DNA of 64,000 nucleotides from an uncultured Sphaerochaeta sp. (GTDB taxonomy: Bacteria; Spirochaetota; Spirochaetia; Sphaerochaetales; Sphaerochaetaceae): positions 806,001-870,000 of the forward strand of contig NZ_OY781063.1 of assembly GCF_963676285.1 (NCBI RefSeq), written 5' to 3'. Every line of letters begins with the position of its first letter. Position 1 is the stretch's first letter. Of this stretch, positions 6,911 through 16,894 are shown in pieces. The notes beneath the pieces are model-generated. The model had not been told where the DNA came from, searched no databases, and was given only the letters and a program-made list of their open reading frames with translations. The position numbers and the translations under genes are program-made.

Positions 6911-7840
6911 GTGAAGCATCTGATATTGCTGAGTTACATCATTATCTTCTCAACAGGATTTGGTGCCCTCGCGGCACTCTTGGTACTTTCTGTACGACTC
7001 AAGCAACCGTTTACCAAGCGTATGGCAGTAGTACAGGGACTGTTCATCGCCAGTCTTGCAGTGGTTGCAATCTATTACTATCTCATGCAGGTGTTGGAAC
7101 TGGTCGGGCCAAGACAAGCAACAGTGGAGGCCGTATTCGGAGTTATCTCTTCTTTGCTCACCATGGGACTGTATCTTGGATTATGGTGGATCCTGGGAAT
7201 ACGGGAATTACAAAAAGGATCAGGAAATCTGTTTCTATATGCCCGTATAAGCTGCTTGATTTCTGCAGCACTTATGGTGATCGGGATGGCAGGTTCCCTG
7301 TTGTCTATAGGCACGTTAACAACCTCTAGCATATGGCAAGCTTTCGTGTATCTCGTAGTAGCAATTACCCTCTCTCTATTTGGGCTTACCCTGGTAAAAG
7401 CTACAATGAAACAACAACATAGTGCATACCGATTACTGGTTCATGGCATTGGATACTGTTCATTGGCATATGTTCCCCTAAGTCTACTGGAATTGCTCTT
7501 GAGCCGATCATTGGGAGACACCCTTCGCCCACTCTCACTCGAGTACTTGTTCTATCTTGGTATCAATGTGGTTGTACTTATCTCCTCACTCCGTTCATTA
7601 ACAAAAGACCCTGTGAGCACATCAGCTTTTGGCCCCATACAGGAATCAACATGGACACGCTTTTCCTTGACCCCGCGGGAACGGGAGATGGCAACCCTTA
7701 TCGCACAAGGGCAGTCAAACAAGGAGATAGCCAGCAACCTGGGGATTTCAGAGGCTACTGTACGAACCCACATATACAATCTCTTCCAGAAAGTCGGAGC
7801 CCAAAGCCGGATCGACCTGTTAAACATGCTCCACGACTGA
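6911..7840 (+). CDS. Membrane-anchored LuxR-type transcriptional regulator
   Basis: 309 aa. The first about 230 residues form roughly seven hydrophobic membrane segments (the first is LILLSYIIIFSTGFGALAAL). The last about 65 residues are a LuxR/GerE DNA-binding domain: LTPREREMATLIAQGQSNKE, IASNLGISEATVRTHIYNLF, QKVGAQSRIDLL. The start is GTG at 6911 with no clear ribosome site; it is chosen because it keeps the first membrane helix. Such proteins sense a membrane or external signal while bound to the membrane. The gene faces the lipoprotein gene across the 20-bp palindrome. Signal and targets are unknown. Confidence 0.85.
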   Translation: MKHLILLSYIIIFSTGFGALAALLVLSVRLKQPFTKRMAVVQGLFIASLAVVAIYYYLMQVLELVGPRQATVEAVFGVISSLLTMGLYLGLWWILGIRELQKGSGNLFLYARISCLISAALMVIGMAGSLLSIGTLTTSSIWQAFVYLVVAITLSLFGLTLVKATMKQQHSAYRLLVHGIGYCSLAYVPLSLLELLLSRSLGDTLRPLSLEYLFYLGINVVVLISSLRSLTKDPVSTSAFGPIQESTWTRFSLTPREREMATLIAQGQSNKEIASNLGISEATVRTHIYNLFQKVGAQSRIDLLNMLHD

Positions 7841-8119
7841 TGCAGTATCTTGAACTCAGAAAACATCATTGAAGATTGAGGTAGCTCCTCCAGCTTTTTA
7901 ATCACAAACATATCAATCCAATGAGTCTCAGCCGGTCTAATTTAAACTTTTTCGACAATTTTACTCTTAGGTGTCAGTATCTCTTGAAATTTCTGCAACT
8001 TACGTCATAATACACGATATAATTGAATACAAATCTGGATTGTTTTGTTCATTGCAAAAAGAACAATTTATATTCTATTTCATTGAATAGAGTTACGAAA
8101 CAAACAGAGAGGAGGACGT
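7841..8119. other. Intergenic region before the GGDEF/HD-GYP gene
   Basis: 279 bases without a gene. A weak GAGG/CCTC stem followed by CAGCTTTTT (about 7877-7900) may end the LuxR transcript. The rest becomes AT-rich towards 8119 and presumably holds the promoter of the next gene, which starts after AGAGAGGAGG. No RNA gene was recognised. Confidence 0.4.
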
Positions 8120-10804
8120 ATGACACGTGATACCCATGATCTATCAATCAAGACGATTATCATCACGACTTTCGTCCTCGTTATCATTGTTGCAACTGTA
8201 GTTATTGCCTATCTCATCTTCTCTCGCTGGCAAAGTTCCGCTGAATCCACCGTGATGAAGATTTCCCACAGCATCAACAATTATATCTATGAGCAAGTTG
8301 CATCATTCATGGAACGCCCCGTCTCCATCAACGAGGAGAACCACAAACTCATACGCGATGGTATCGTGGACATCAAGAACGAAGCAGAACGAGAACAATA
8401 CTTTCTCGGAGCACTGGACTCATTCAATGAGGAAATCTACAGCTATAGCTTTGGGACTGCTGAGGGAGCATACTACGGTGCCCGTCGCAATGAAAAGGGT
8501 GAGTTGGAGATCATGCGGAATGATTCCTCCACGGATGGAAACTCCTGGTACTTTTCGGTAGATGACGATTTCCGTGCAGGAGACATAGCAGTCAAACTTG
8601 GGCAGTTCGACCCACGCACCCGTCCTTGGTTCCAAGCGGCAGTAAAGGCCGGTGCCCTGGCATTCTCCCCTCTCTATAAGCATTTTGTCATGGATGACCT
8701 TACGGTATCCGTAGCAACACCTGTCTATAGCAGCGAGGGAGTCCTGAAAGGGGTTCTGGGTACTCATATGCTTCTTTCGAAGATTGGGTTATTCCTTGAG
8801 AAAACGGTCACACCCTATGAGGGAATGGCCCTCATCGTAGAGCGTGAGAGTGGATATGTAATCGCAAACTCTCAAGGATTACAGAATTTTGCCATACGTC
8901 CCGACCGATCACTGGAAAGACTCCATATAGAGCAAATAACCAATGAATCCTTGCATAATGCCTTCGAACAATTCACCTCGACCGGGAAATCCCAATTTAC
9001 CTATAGGCAGGGTATCGAGCATATGTTTGCAGACGTCCAGGGCTTTAAGGCTGAGGGTGTCGATTGGGTGATCATCTCGGCGGTAACCGGAGGATTTCTT
9101 CTGGATGAAGTGCAAGAAAGTATCTACCTGACTACAGTGCTACTTGTTATCTCCATATTGCTGATGATTGTCGTATACCAAATCATCACTTCACGACTCT
9201 TCAGACCGATACAGGAACTACTGGATGTTTCAAAGGCCATCGCTGGAGGAGATCTTTCCAGACGCATCACTGTTGCAAGAGACGATGAAATCGGCAGCAT
9301 TGCAAGCAGCCTCAACCATGTGGCGAATAGCTTGCAACAGCTTTTCCTCAACCTTGAAAACAGTGTTGAGAGACGTACCCATGAACTACACGAGACAAAT
9401 ATCCAGTTGGAAGCAAACAGGGATCAGCTCGCCTTGATCCTGAACTCTGCAGCAGAGGGTATTTATGGAATTGATAGTGAAGGGAATTGCACCTTCTGCA
9501 ACCGTAGCTCACTACTTCTGTTGGGATATGAGAAAGAAGTAGATTTGCTTGGAAAGAACATGCATGATCTGATCCATCACAGCTATGAGGATGGTTCCAA
9601 ATTCCCTTTGGATTCCTGCAAGGTATACAGAGCAATCCAAACCGGCATTGGATACTCGGAAAATGGAGAAGTTTTCTGGAGGAAGGATGGTTCTCATTTT
9701 CCTGTCTCCTACCATGCTTTTCCACAAATACGCAATGAACAGGTCATCGGAGCAGTCATTACATTTACTGATATAACCGAACGCAGGCAGCATGAACAAC
9801 AAATTGAGTATATGCGTTGCCATGATGCCCTTACAGGGCTACATAACCGCAATTGTTTTGAAGAAAAACACATGACAATGGACGTACCTGAAAACTTGCC
9901 CCTTTCCATTATCTTTGCAGACATCAACGGCTTAAAGCTGACCAACGATATATTTGGTCACTCCGCCGGCGATGAACTGATCAAGAAGTCAGCAGAAATA
10001 TTGAAGCGAAGCTGTAAGAAAACCAATATGGTCGCACGCCTCGGGGGTGATGAGTTTATCATAGTATTACCTAACACGACCGTCGGTGAAACAAGCAGTA
10101 TCATTGCACAGATTCGAATGGAGTTCTCTCAAACCAGAGTTGAAGCCATGCGATGCAGCATTTCCTTGGGAAGCTGCACCAAGGAATACGCTGATCAGTC
10201 ACTGAGAGACATCATCGTGAATGCTGAGAATCATATGTATCAGAACAAGACGAGGAATAGAGGTACCGTAAACAAAGCAATCATCGAAACCTTAGAGAAA
10301 ACCTTGCATACAAGGAGTCCTCGTGAAAAGGACCACGCAGAGAAAGTCAAGAATATCGCGAGCTCGTTTGGCTCATCACTACATCTCTGTGAGGCTGAAA
10401 TCAGTTCTTTGGAACGTACAGCATATTTGCATGACATTGGAAAGATTGTGCTCGATCCACATATCTTGAATGCCATAGAATTGAGTGATGACGAAAGAGA
10501 ACAGATACGCCAACACCCTGCCATCGGATACAGGATACTGAACCTTTTTGATGATACGCTCGACATAGCTGAATATGTCTACGCCCATCACGAACGGTGG
10601 GATGGTTCAGGCTATCCTAAGGGCTTGAAACATGATCAAATTCCCTACATCTCCCGTATTCTATCCATTGTAGAAGCGTATGAGAGGATAATGGAGAGAA
10701 GTCATTCAAGAGATAAAGCAATCAAAGAAATACGGGAGGGAGCAGGAACCCAGTTCGACCCGGAACTTGCCCAAGCATTCATTGCCATGATTGAAGATCG
10801 TTGA
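8120..10804 (+). CDS. Cache-HAMP-PAS-GGDEF-HD-GYP cyclic-di-GMP signalling protein
   Basis: 894 aa. Order: a membrane helix (about 12-35), an extracytoplasmic Cache-like sensor (about 40-330, with DPRTRPWFQAA), a second helix (about 338-358), HAMP (about 358-412), PAS (about 430-555), GGDEF (about 570-735) and HD-GYP (about 745-894). The GGDEF signature LGGDEF is canonical at about residue 640, with no RxxD inhibitory site before it. The HD-GYP part has LHDIGKI and HHERWDGSGYPKG, but the usual DxxxDA-type segment reads IVEAYERI, with both Asp replaced by Glu. The protein probably makes and degrades cyclic di-GMP in response to an external ligand; net activity is unknown. It lies alone. Confidence 0.92.
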   Translation: MTRDTHDLSIKTIIITTFVLVIIVATVVIAYLIFSRWQSSAESTVMKISHSINNYIYEQVASFMERPVSINEENHKLIRDGIVDIKNEAEREQYFLGALDSFNEEIYSYSFGTAEGAYYGARRNEKGELEIMRNDSSTDGNSWYFSVDDDFRAGDIAVKLGQFDPRTRPWFQAAVKAGALAFSPLYKHFVMDDLTVSVATPVYSSEGVLKGVLGTHMLLSKIGLFLEKTVTPYEGMALIVERESGYVIANSQGLQNFAIRPDRSLERLHIEQITNESLHNAFEQFTSTGKSQFTYRQGIEHMFADVQGFKAEGVDWVIISAVTGGFLLDEVQESIYLTTVLLVISILLMIVVYQIITSRLFRPIQELLDVSKAIAGGDLSRRITVARDDEIGSIASSLNHVANSLQQLFLNLENSVERRTHELHETNIQLEANRDQLALILNSAAEGIYGIDSEGNCTFCNRSSLLLLGYEKEVDLLGKNMHDLIHHSYEDGSKFPLDSCKVYRAIQTGIGYSENGEVFWRKDGSHFPVSYHAFPQIRNEQVIGAVITFTDITERRQHEQQIEYMRCHDALTGLHNRNCFEEKHMTMDVPENLPLSIIFADINGLKLTNDIFGHSAGDELIKKSAEILKRSCKKTNMVARLGGDEFIIVLPNTTVGETSSIIAQIRMEFSQTRVEAMRCSISLGSCTKEYADQSLRDIIVNAENHMYQNKTRNRGTVNKAIIETLEKTLHTRSPREKDHAEKVKNIASSFGSSLHLCEAEISSLERTAYLHDIGKIVLDPHILNAIELSDDEREQIRQHPAIGYRILNLFDDTLDIAEYVYAHHERWDGSGYPKGLKHDQIPYISRILSIVEAYERIMERSHSRDKAIKEIREGAGTQFDPELAQAFIAMIEDR

Positions 10805-10892
10805 AGAATTTTTTACGCTCTTCTTCTCAGCTCGTGTCATACGTTTCCACCCCTTTATTGACTGATAGAGCAAAAAGCTCTACATTTTCCCC

Positions 10893-11858
10893 ATGGGCAG
10901 GAATAAAATAACAATCGAAGACATTGCCCGTGAAGCTAATGTAGGAATAGGCACTGTTTCACGTGTTCTCAACAACAGCTCCCATGTTGCAGAAGATACC
11001 CGTAAGCGGGTTCTTGATGTGGTAAAAGCTCGACAATACTCCCCAAGTGGTGCAGCAAGCCGACTTGCGCGTAATGACTCCATTGAGTCAACAGTGGGAT
11101 TGCTCCTGCCAGATATTGGAAACCACTACTTCTTTGAAATATTTGAGACCATCTACAGAAAATTCCGTGGCTTGGGTGTAGACCTCCTCATATTCAACTA
11201 TGAGAAACATAACCCACAATTTATCCAGAAAGTGCTAGGAGCCCAACTCTCAGCCCTACTCATCTTTGCTTTCCAGCTTGATGAAACAGAGAGGGAACTG
11301 CTAAGAAGACGCAATGTACCCTACCTATATATCGACTACTCTCGTGATGACGAGCACTGCATGTACACAGACAATGAACAGGGAGGGCGTCTTGCCGCCC
11401 GATATCTTCTCTCTAAAGGAGTAAAACACCCTGGATATATCGCAATGGATCCTCCAGGGCAAACAAACACCGACCGGCATACAGGATTTATCAGTGAACT
11501 CGCTCTCTATGGCTATAAGGAGTGTGCACTCTACAACTCTGAGATATCAGAAGAGATGGGCTACCAGATCGGCATGCAAATCATCGATGAACAAACCTGT
11601 GACGGAGTCTTCTGCTACTGTGACGACATAGCGGTGGGAGTATATAAGGCTGTGAGAGAGAGGGGGAGCTCCATCCGTATCATAGGATTCGATGGCGTTC
11701 GTGCTACCGAGCACCTCGGCATCTCGACGGTAAGCCAGGAACCAGGAGCCATCGGTACACAAGCCGCCTCCTTCATCGTGAACCTCATGGAGGCTCACCA
11801 GGAGCGGCAACCCATACATCATCGAATCATTCCTGTCCTCATCGACCGCAACAGCTGA
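10893..11858 (+). CDS. LacI-family transcriptional regulator
   Basis: 321 aa. The N-terminal LacI helix-turn-helix reads ITIEDIAREANVGIGTVSRV, followed by a hinge helix (SPSGAASRLAR) and a periplasmic-binding-like sensor domain. It is convergent with the GH65 phosphorylase gene, its stop directly abutting that gene's stop. Near-palindromic LacI-type sites lie upstream of the alpha-glucoside importer at the far end of that operon (18217-18377). It is therefore the likely local repressor of alpha-glucoside use. The effector is probably a sugar or sugar phosphate, which is inferred. Confidence 0.9.
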   Translation: MGRNKITIEDIAREANVGIGTVSRVLNNSSHVAEDTRKRVLDVVKARQYSPSGAASRLARNDSIESTVGLLLPDIGNHYFFEIFETIYRKFRGLGVDLLIFNYEKHNPQFIQKVLGAQLSALLIFAFQLDETERELLRRRNVPYLYIDYSRDDEHCMYTDNEQGGRLAARYLLSKGVKHPGYIAMDPPGQTNTDRHTGFISELALYGYKECALYNSEISEEMGYQIGMQIIDEQTCDGVFCYCDDIAVGVYKAVRERGSSIRIIGFDGVRATEHLGISTVSQEPGAIGTQAASFIVNLMEAHQERQPIHHRIIPVLIDRNS

Positions 11859-14801
11859 TTACCAGAGCAACATATCCACGGTAAGATCAGCAGTTGTTAG
11901 CACGTGTTCATCACAGAGCTCAGGCTCGACAGCACTGCCAACACCAACTGCCTTCATCAACGCTTCCTTGATGGCTGTAATGCCTGCTGGAGCATCCTCT
12001 ACACCAGTACACTCCTCTGGATACAAACCCAGCATATCAGCAGCACGTGCAAATACCTCTGGATTGGGTTTTCCCAGCACTACCTCACCAGCTGGAACAA
12101 CTGCATCAAATGAATCTGAAAGACCCAACCTATCAAGGATGAACGGCGCATTCCGGCTTGCCGATGCGATGGCGGTATAGATTTTTCGCTGCTTCAATTT
12201 TTCCAGCAGCGCAGGGATACCGGGAAGGATATCCTCTGGAGTCAACTCCTCCAGCGATTCACGATACCAGGTATTTTTCTGATCAGTATATCCTTGCATC
12301 TCCTCCTCAGGTATTGTCACCCTGTTGTGGTCAAGGATCACCTGTAGAGATTGTCTTCTGGAGATACCCCTCAGCTTCTGGTTTATCTCCTCATCAAACG
12401 CCCATTGGTGGGCATCGGAAAGACGTTTCCATGCCCGATAATGATACCCATCAGTGGAGGTTATTACCCCATCAAGATCAAAGATAACAGCCTTGCATGC
12501 AGCTCGTGTGGGGCGTTGTACAGCTTCTTTGCCAACAATGAGTACATCAGAGCGATGATGCACGGTAAGATTACCACCCTTGGCTTCATAGGTGGTAATC
12601 TCAGGCTCAATCGTAACAGTAAGCACTACGCCCCTGAAGGTCAGATGGAATTTCAGTCGCTGTAACTCCTTTGGAAGCTGAGGTCTGAATGTAGGAATCC
12701 CATCTTTCATCCGGAATCCTCCCAAACCATACACCATAGCCATCCATGAACCGGCCATCGCAGCAGTATGCAAACCATCCTTGGTATTGTGATGCAGGTC
12801 CTCAATATCCATGAGAGCAGTCTGGCGGATATAGGAACTACCCAGATCCAAGAATCCACAATCATATGCAACAATTCCCTGAATACATGCAGAAAGAGAA
12901 CTGTCCCCAGTGGTCAGGGGTTCATAAAATGCAAAGTTTCTCTTCCTCTGGTACCAGGGAAAGCGATGGTGTTGCAAGAGCATAGCAAGCACTGTATCGG
13001 CTTGCTTGATGACCTGATGTCGGTAGATTACCAGTGGATGGTAGTGGAGAAGCATGGGATGACGTATCTCTCCACGCTTTTGGGTATCCCAAGGCTCCTT
13101 GTTGAGGAAATAGTCATCCTGCATATGTATACCCCGTTTCCTGTCATAGGGAATATACATCTGCTGTGAGGCCCGGTTGAAAAGTCGTAGCTCTTCATCG
13201 GTTATGGAAATTTTCTCTACCAGTCGGTTCCACAGCTCTGCATTCTCGTTTTGTAGACGGGATGCAAGCTGCACCACCCCCTCAAAGTGGTGTTGGACCA
13301 TGACATTGGTATAGCAGTTGTTATCTGAGAGTGCTGAATATTCATCAGGACCGGTTACCTCATTGATACAGAACTTACCGTCCTTTTCTGGATTGAAAAA
13401 CCCAAGGTCGAGGAACAGACGTGCAGTCTCTATCAGCACCTCAGCAGCACCCTCTTCCAGGATGGTGTCATCACCTGTCACCTCCAGGTATTGGAATATC
13501 GCATAGGCAATATCTGCATTGATATGGTACTGGGCCGTGCCTGCCGGAAAGTACGCAGAAGCTTCCAATCCATTGATGGTTCTCCAAGGGTAGAGTGCAC
13601 CCCTCTGGTTCATCTCCCTGGCTCTTGCACGAGCTCGGTCGAGTGTTGAGATCCTGTATTTGATCAAGGCTCGTGCAGTACCAGGAAGAGTATGGTTGAA
13701 GAGTGCCATTCCATAGATTTCAGTGTCCCAGAAATAGTGACCTTCATACCCGCTTCCGGTCAGTCCTTTTGCGGCTAGTGCAGAATTACCGTCTCTACCA
13801 GTACTCTGCTGGAGCTGGAAAAAGTTGAACCTGAGGGCCTGCTGGAGTTTTTCTTCCCCGGTAATCTCGATATCGGCATGGGCCCAGAAGGACTCATACC
13901 AGGATCGTTGCATCTCTACCAAGGTTTGCCAACTGACGTTTACCACCTCCTCTCGATACTGCTGGGCCAGCTCAAGAGGAAGGGTCTCACCTGGGCGTCC
14001 AGAACTATGATAGTAGAAATACTTCGTGAGACTAAGATCTGCCCCACTCCATGAGAATACCAATGCGGGAAGAGTCTCCTCCTCCAGGTCACCTCGCTCA
14101 ACCTGAAGCGGTTCTGAACTCTCATGCACAGCACCACAGGAGAGATCAAGGGCACTTTCCAAAGTCTTGAATGCAGCCTGGAATCCTGGGCGTGCCTCCT
14201 CACCTTCACCATAGTACCCACAATCTTCACAAACCAGGGAGGATGTGGAGAGTGCAGTGCCCATACGCGGATCAAGTTCAGTATTTGCACGCTGAACAGG
14301 CATCCCTATGGTAGAGTACAGGGTTGCGTTGACCTCATCAGTACAGTGTATGCGAACCCGTAGGGCTCCTATATGGTACTGTTGCATACTGAGCAGGGTC
14401 TCCCAGGTAATATGCACCAGCTTACCTTCATCCGTAAGCCACTGCATATGCTGTTCAAGAATTCCCGTACGGAAATCAAGTCGCCTACGGTAGAACTGCA
14501 CCCGGCTATCAGCCACATTGACCTGAATACCATCGATGGTAATCACCAAATACCGGCAGTCTGGAAGATCAAGCATGGTCTGGTTGATGCGCGCGAACCC
14601 ATAGGCATCCTCTCCGTAGGTAATCGGAGATATCTCGTAGAATCCGTTGATGAAACATCCACTATGGTGCGCAGGTTCCCGTTCACAGGGAAACCCACGG
14701 TAGCCGATATATCCGTTTCCAATTGAGAATAAGCTCTCACCCTGGGCGATGTGCTCTCCATCAAACCCGGTTTCTTCGAGACTCCAAGTATCCAAAGACA
14801 T
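11859..14801 (-). CDS. Fused GH65 disaccharide phosphorylase and beta-phosphoglucomutase
   Basis: 980 aa. Residues 1 to about 760 are a GH65 phosphorylase: an N-terminal beta-sandwich, the alpha/alpha barrel with GHYFWDTEIY at 354-363, and the catalytic acid E487 in VTGPDEY, plus a C-terminal beta-sheet. Residues about 770-980 are a HAD-type beta-phosphoglucomutase with FDLDGVI (D775 nucleophile, D777 acid/base). GH65 enzymes split maltose, trehalose, kojibiose or nigerose with phosphate to glucose and beta-glucose-1-phosphate; the second domain would turn that into glucose-6-phosphate. The disaccharide is not decidable from sequence. It is last in the importer operon, 3 bases after the permease gene. 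These two enzymes are usually separate neighbouring genes. Confidence 0.93.
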   Translation of the reverse strand: MSLDTWSLEETGFDGEHIAQGESLFSIGNGYIGYRGFPCEREPAHHSGCFINGFYEISPITYGEDAYGFARINQTMLDLPDCRYLVITIDGIQVNVADSRVQFYRRRLDFRTGILEQHMQWLTDEGKLVHITWETLLSMQQYHIGALRVRIHCTDEVNATLYSTIGMPVQRANTELDPRMGTALSTSSLVCEDCGYYGEGEEARPGFQAAFKTLESALDLSCGAVHESSEPLQVERGDLEEETLPALVFSWSGADLSLTKYFYYHSSGRPGETLPLELAQQYREEVVNVSWQTLVEMQRSWYESFWAHADIEITGEEKLQQALRFNFFQLQQSTGRDGNSALAAKGLTGSGYEGHYFWDTEIYGMALFNHTLPGTARALIKYRISTLDRARARAREMNQRGALYPWRTINGLEASAYFPAGTAQYHINADIAYAIFQYLEVTGDDTILEEGAAEVLIETARLFLDLGFFNPEKDGKFCINEVTGPDEYSALSDNNCYTNVMVQHHFEGVVQLASRLQNENAELWNRLVEKISITDEELRLFNRASQQMYIPYDRKRGIHMQDDYFLNKEPWDTQKRGEIRHPMLLHYHPLVIYRHQVIKQADTVLAMLLQHHRFPWYQRKRNFAFYEPLTTGDSSLSACIQGIVAYDCGFLDLGSSYIRQTALMDIEDLHHNTKDGLHTAAMAGSWMAMVYGLGGFRMKDGIPTFRPQLPKELQRLKFHLTFRGVVLTVTIEPEITTYEAKGGNLTVHHRSDVLIVGKEAVQRPTRAACKAVIFDLDGVITSTDGYHYRAWKRLSDAHQWAFDEEINQKLRGISRRQSLQVILDHNRVTIPEEEMQGYTDQKNTWYRESLEELTPEDILPGIPALLEKLKQRKIYTAIASASRNAPFILDRLGLSDSFDAVVPAGEVVLGKPNPEVFARAADMLGLYPEECTGVEDAPAGITAIKEALMKAVGVGSAVEPELCDEHVLTTADLTVDMLLW

Positions 14802-14804
14802 GTA

Positions 14805-15713
14805 TTACCCCTTGACTGATCCTGCCATAAGTCCCTGTACAAAGTAACGTTGCAGGAAGAAAAATACGAGAATTGGGACAATCATGACAATGAAGGCCCC
14901 TGCAGTAAGCAAATGCCAGTCCTGTCCACGTGATCCCACCATATTCGCCAGACGCTGGGTCAATACAGCTACATCACTGGTACCACCGAGGAAGACCAAT
15001 GCTACCAGCAGGTCATTCCAAACCCAAAGAAACTGGAAAATACCCAACGATGCAATAGCAGGAACAGAGAGAGGAAGCACCAGCCGTACGAAGATCACCA
15101 TTGGCCTTGCTCCATCAAGGAATGCTGATTCAAACACATCCCGAGGGATGGTGGAAACATAGTTATAGAGAAGGTAGATTCCAAGCGGCAGACCGAAGCC
15201 TGTATGGGCAAGCCATATCCCCAGATAGGAGCCAGTGAGTCCAATCTTCATGTAATCACGGAGGATAGGGATCAAGGATATCTGCAATGGAACCACCAAC
15301 AGGGCAACAACAATGGTAAAGAATAGTTTCCTACCGGGAAATACCATCCAGGCAAACCCAAAGGCTGCTGCTGTTGCAATAAGAATCGGAATGATCACCG
15401 AGGGAATGGTGACAGTAAAACTATTGATGAAGGCTTGGGAGAGGTTGTCCCCACTTGCGCGAAGCACATTCCCTTCCGCGTCAGTAAATGTGGCTTGTCT
15501 ACCTCCCAAAACACGTCGATAGTTGTTCAAGGTGAAATCTCCGTCCCCTTTAAAAATTGTCCACCATCCGGTATTCAATACATCATCCTGCGGTCTCAGC
15601 GATGAGATAAGCAGGCCTATGATCGGGATACTCCAGATGATGACCAGTACAATCAGAATGATATTGACCACCATGGTCCACTTGTTTTGTCTTTTTCTTG
15701 CAAGGGAAATCAT
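14805..15713 (-). CDS. Carbohydrate ABC transporter permease, AglG-like
   Basis: 302 aa. Six predicted membrane helices and the cytoplasmic EAA-type loop ESAFLDGARPMVIFVRLVLP. Start at ATG 15713 (MISLARKRQNKW), preceded by AGGGAGGG; a longer in-frame extension overlaps the previous gene and lacks membrane features. It forms the translocation channel with the neighbouring permease. Gene order (binding protein, long permease, short permease, phosphorylase) resembles alpha-glucoside agl operons. No ATPase gene is present, so a shared MsmK/MalK-type ATPase elsewhere is likely. Confidence 0.9.
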   Translation of the reverse strand: MISLARKRQNKWTMVVNIILIVLVIIWSIPIIGLLISSLRPQDDVLNTGWWTIFKGDGDFTLNNYRRVLGGRQATFTDAEGNVLRASGDNLSQAFINSFTVTIPSVIIPILIATAAAFGFAWMVFPGRKLFFTIVVALLVVPLQISLIPILRDYMKIGLTGSYLGIWLAHTGFGLPLGIYLLYNYVSTIPRDVFESAFLDGARPMVIFVRLVLPLSVPAIASLGIFQFLWVWNDLLVALVFLGGTSDVAVLTQRLANMVGSRGQDWHLLTAGAFIVMIVPILVFFFLQRYFVQGLMAGSVKG

Positions 15714-15714
15714 A

Positions 15715-16815
15715 TTAGAAGCCCTCCCTTTTACTGAACTGATGCAGGTTGTACCACATGACAGGAATGACGGCCAAAACCAGAACAATGGCGATTGCAG
15801 AGCCTCGTCCATAGTGGTAGAAACGGAACATCTGCTTGTACTGCATGCTTGCAATGACCTCGGTCCCATAGTTACCGTTGGTCATGGTGAATACAATATC
15901 GAATATCTTCAACGTAATGATGATAATCGTTGTTGAAACTGTGATAAGGGTGGGAGCAATGAAGGGTATGATAATACTCCTGATAATCCTGAACTCCCCT
16001 GCCCCATCAATACGACCTGCTTCAATAATCGTAGAGGGAACACCCTTGAGTGCAGAGCTGATGATAACCATGGCATAGCCGGTTTGCAGCCATACTAAGA
16101 TGGCGATCAGGAAGATATTATTCCAGACCGGCATGGTAAACCAGGCTTGTGGTTCACCTCCGAAAAAGGTAACAATTGCATTGAGCAAACCTATCTGGTC
16201 CTCTCCTGCGGGTTTGTACGAATAAATAAATCTCCAGATAATACCAGCACCTACGAATGAGATTGCCATTGGCATGAAAATGATGCTCTTGAAGACCTTC
16301 TCCATTTTCACTCGATCAGCGAGCAAGGCGATGATAAGACCGAAGCCGACTGCCCCGCCGGTTCCGATGATCAACCACAGGAGATTGTTCATGAATGATT
16401 CACGCATCTTGGAATCGGTAAAAGCGAACACATAGTTCTGGAGCCCTACGAAATTCTTCGACTGAGCATCAAAGAAACTCAAGTAGAGCGATCTCACGGT
16501 AGGGATAAACAGATACCAAGCCAGGATCAGCAGTGCTGGTCCTACAAATATGATCGGCTGCAGCTTCTTGGCAGTCGTAACACTGGTTCTATTGATAACC
16601 CAATCAGCTACCCAGAACAGAAGAGCAATCCCACCAACACCCCACACAATAGCGATGATTGCAATTATTCCTTGTGGAGCATTGCTATCCCGTAAGAAGA
16701 TGAAACCAACCCACAATACAAAGAACACCCCAACAAGCACAAGAACAGAAAATGCTATACGACCAAGTTTTGCGAGGGTTGATGTAGGTTTCCCTTGTCT
16801 TTCAATTGTTGTCAT
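15715..16815 (-). CDS. Carbohydrate ABC transporter permease, AglF-like
   Basis: 366 aa. Start at ATG 16815 (MTTIERQGKP), preceded by AAAGGGGAA. It has two N-terminal helices beyond the usual six, as in AglF/MalF-like proteins, and the EAA loop IEAGRIDGAGEFRIIRSIII. It is the partner of the permease at 14805-15713, 1 base apart. It transports a sugar, probably an alpha-glucoside given the GH65 enzyme in the same operon; that specificity is inferred. Confidence 0.9.
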   Translation of the reverse strand: MTTIERQGKPTSTLAKLGRIAFSVLVLVGVFFVLWVGFIFLRDSNAPQGIIAIIAIVWGVGGIALLFWVADWVINRTSVTTAKKLQPIIFVGPALLILAWYLFIPTVRSLYLSFFDAQSKNFVGLQNYVFAFTDSKMRESFMNNLLWLIIGTGGAVGFGLIIALLADRVKMEKVFKSIIFMPMAISFVGAGIIWRFIYSYKPAGEDQIGLLNAIVTFFGGEPQAWFTMPVWNNIFLIAILVWLQTGYAMVIISSALKGVPSTIIEAGRIDGAGEFRIIRSIIIPFIAPTLITVSTTIIIITLKIFDIVFTMTNGNYGTEVIASMQYKQMFRFYHYGRGSAIAIVLVLAVIPVMWYNLHQFSKREGF

Positions 16816-16894
16816 GCACGTTCCCCTTTGAGAGTACGATACAAGAGCACCGGCAGGAAGTGCTACTTCTCTGCCGGCGCAACACATCGTCTAC

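Noticed and set aside
12768..13169. Open frames on + within the GH65 gene
   Set aside because: Shadows of the phosphorylase coding strand, which has clear motifs.
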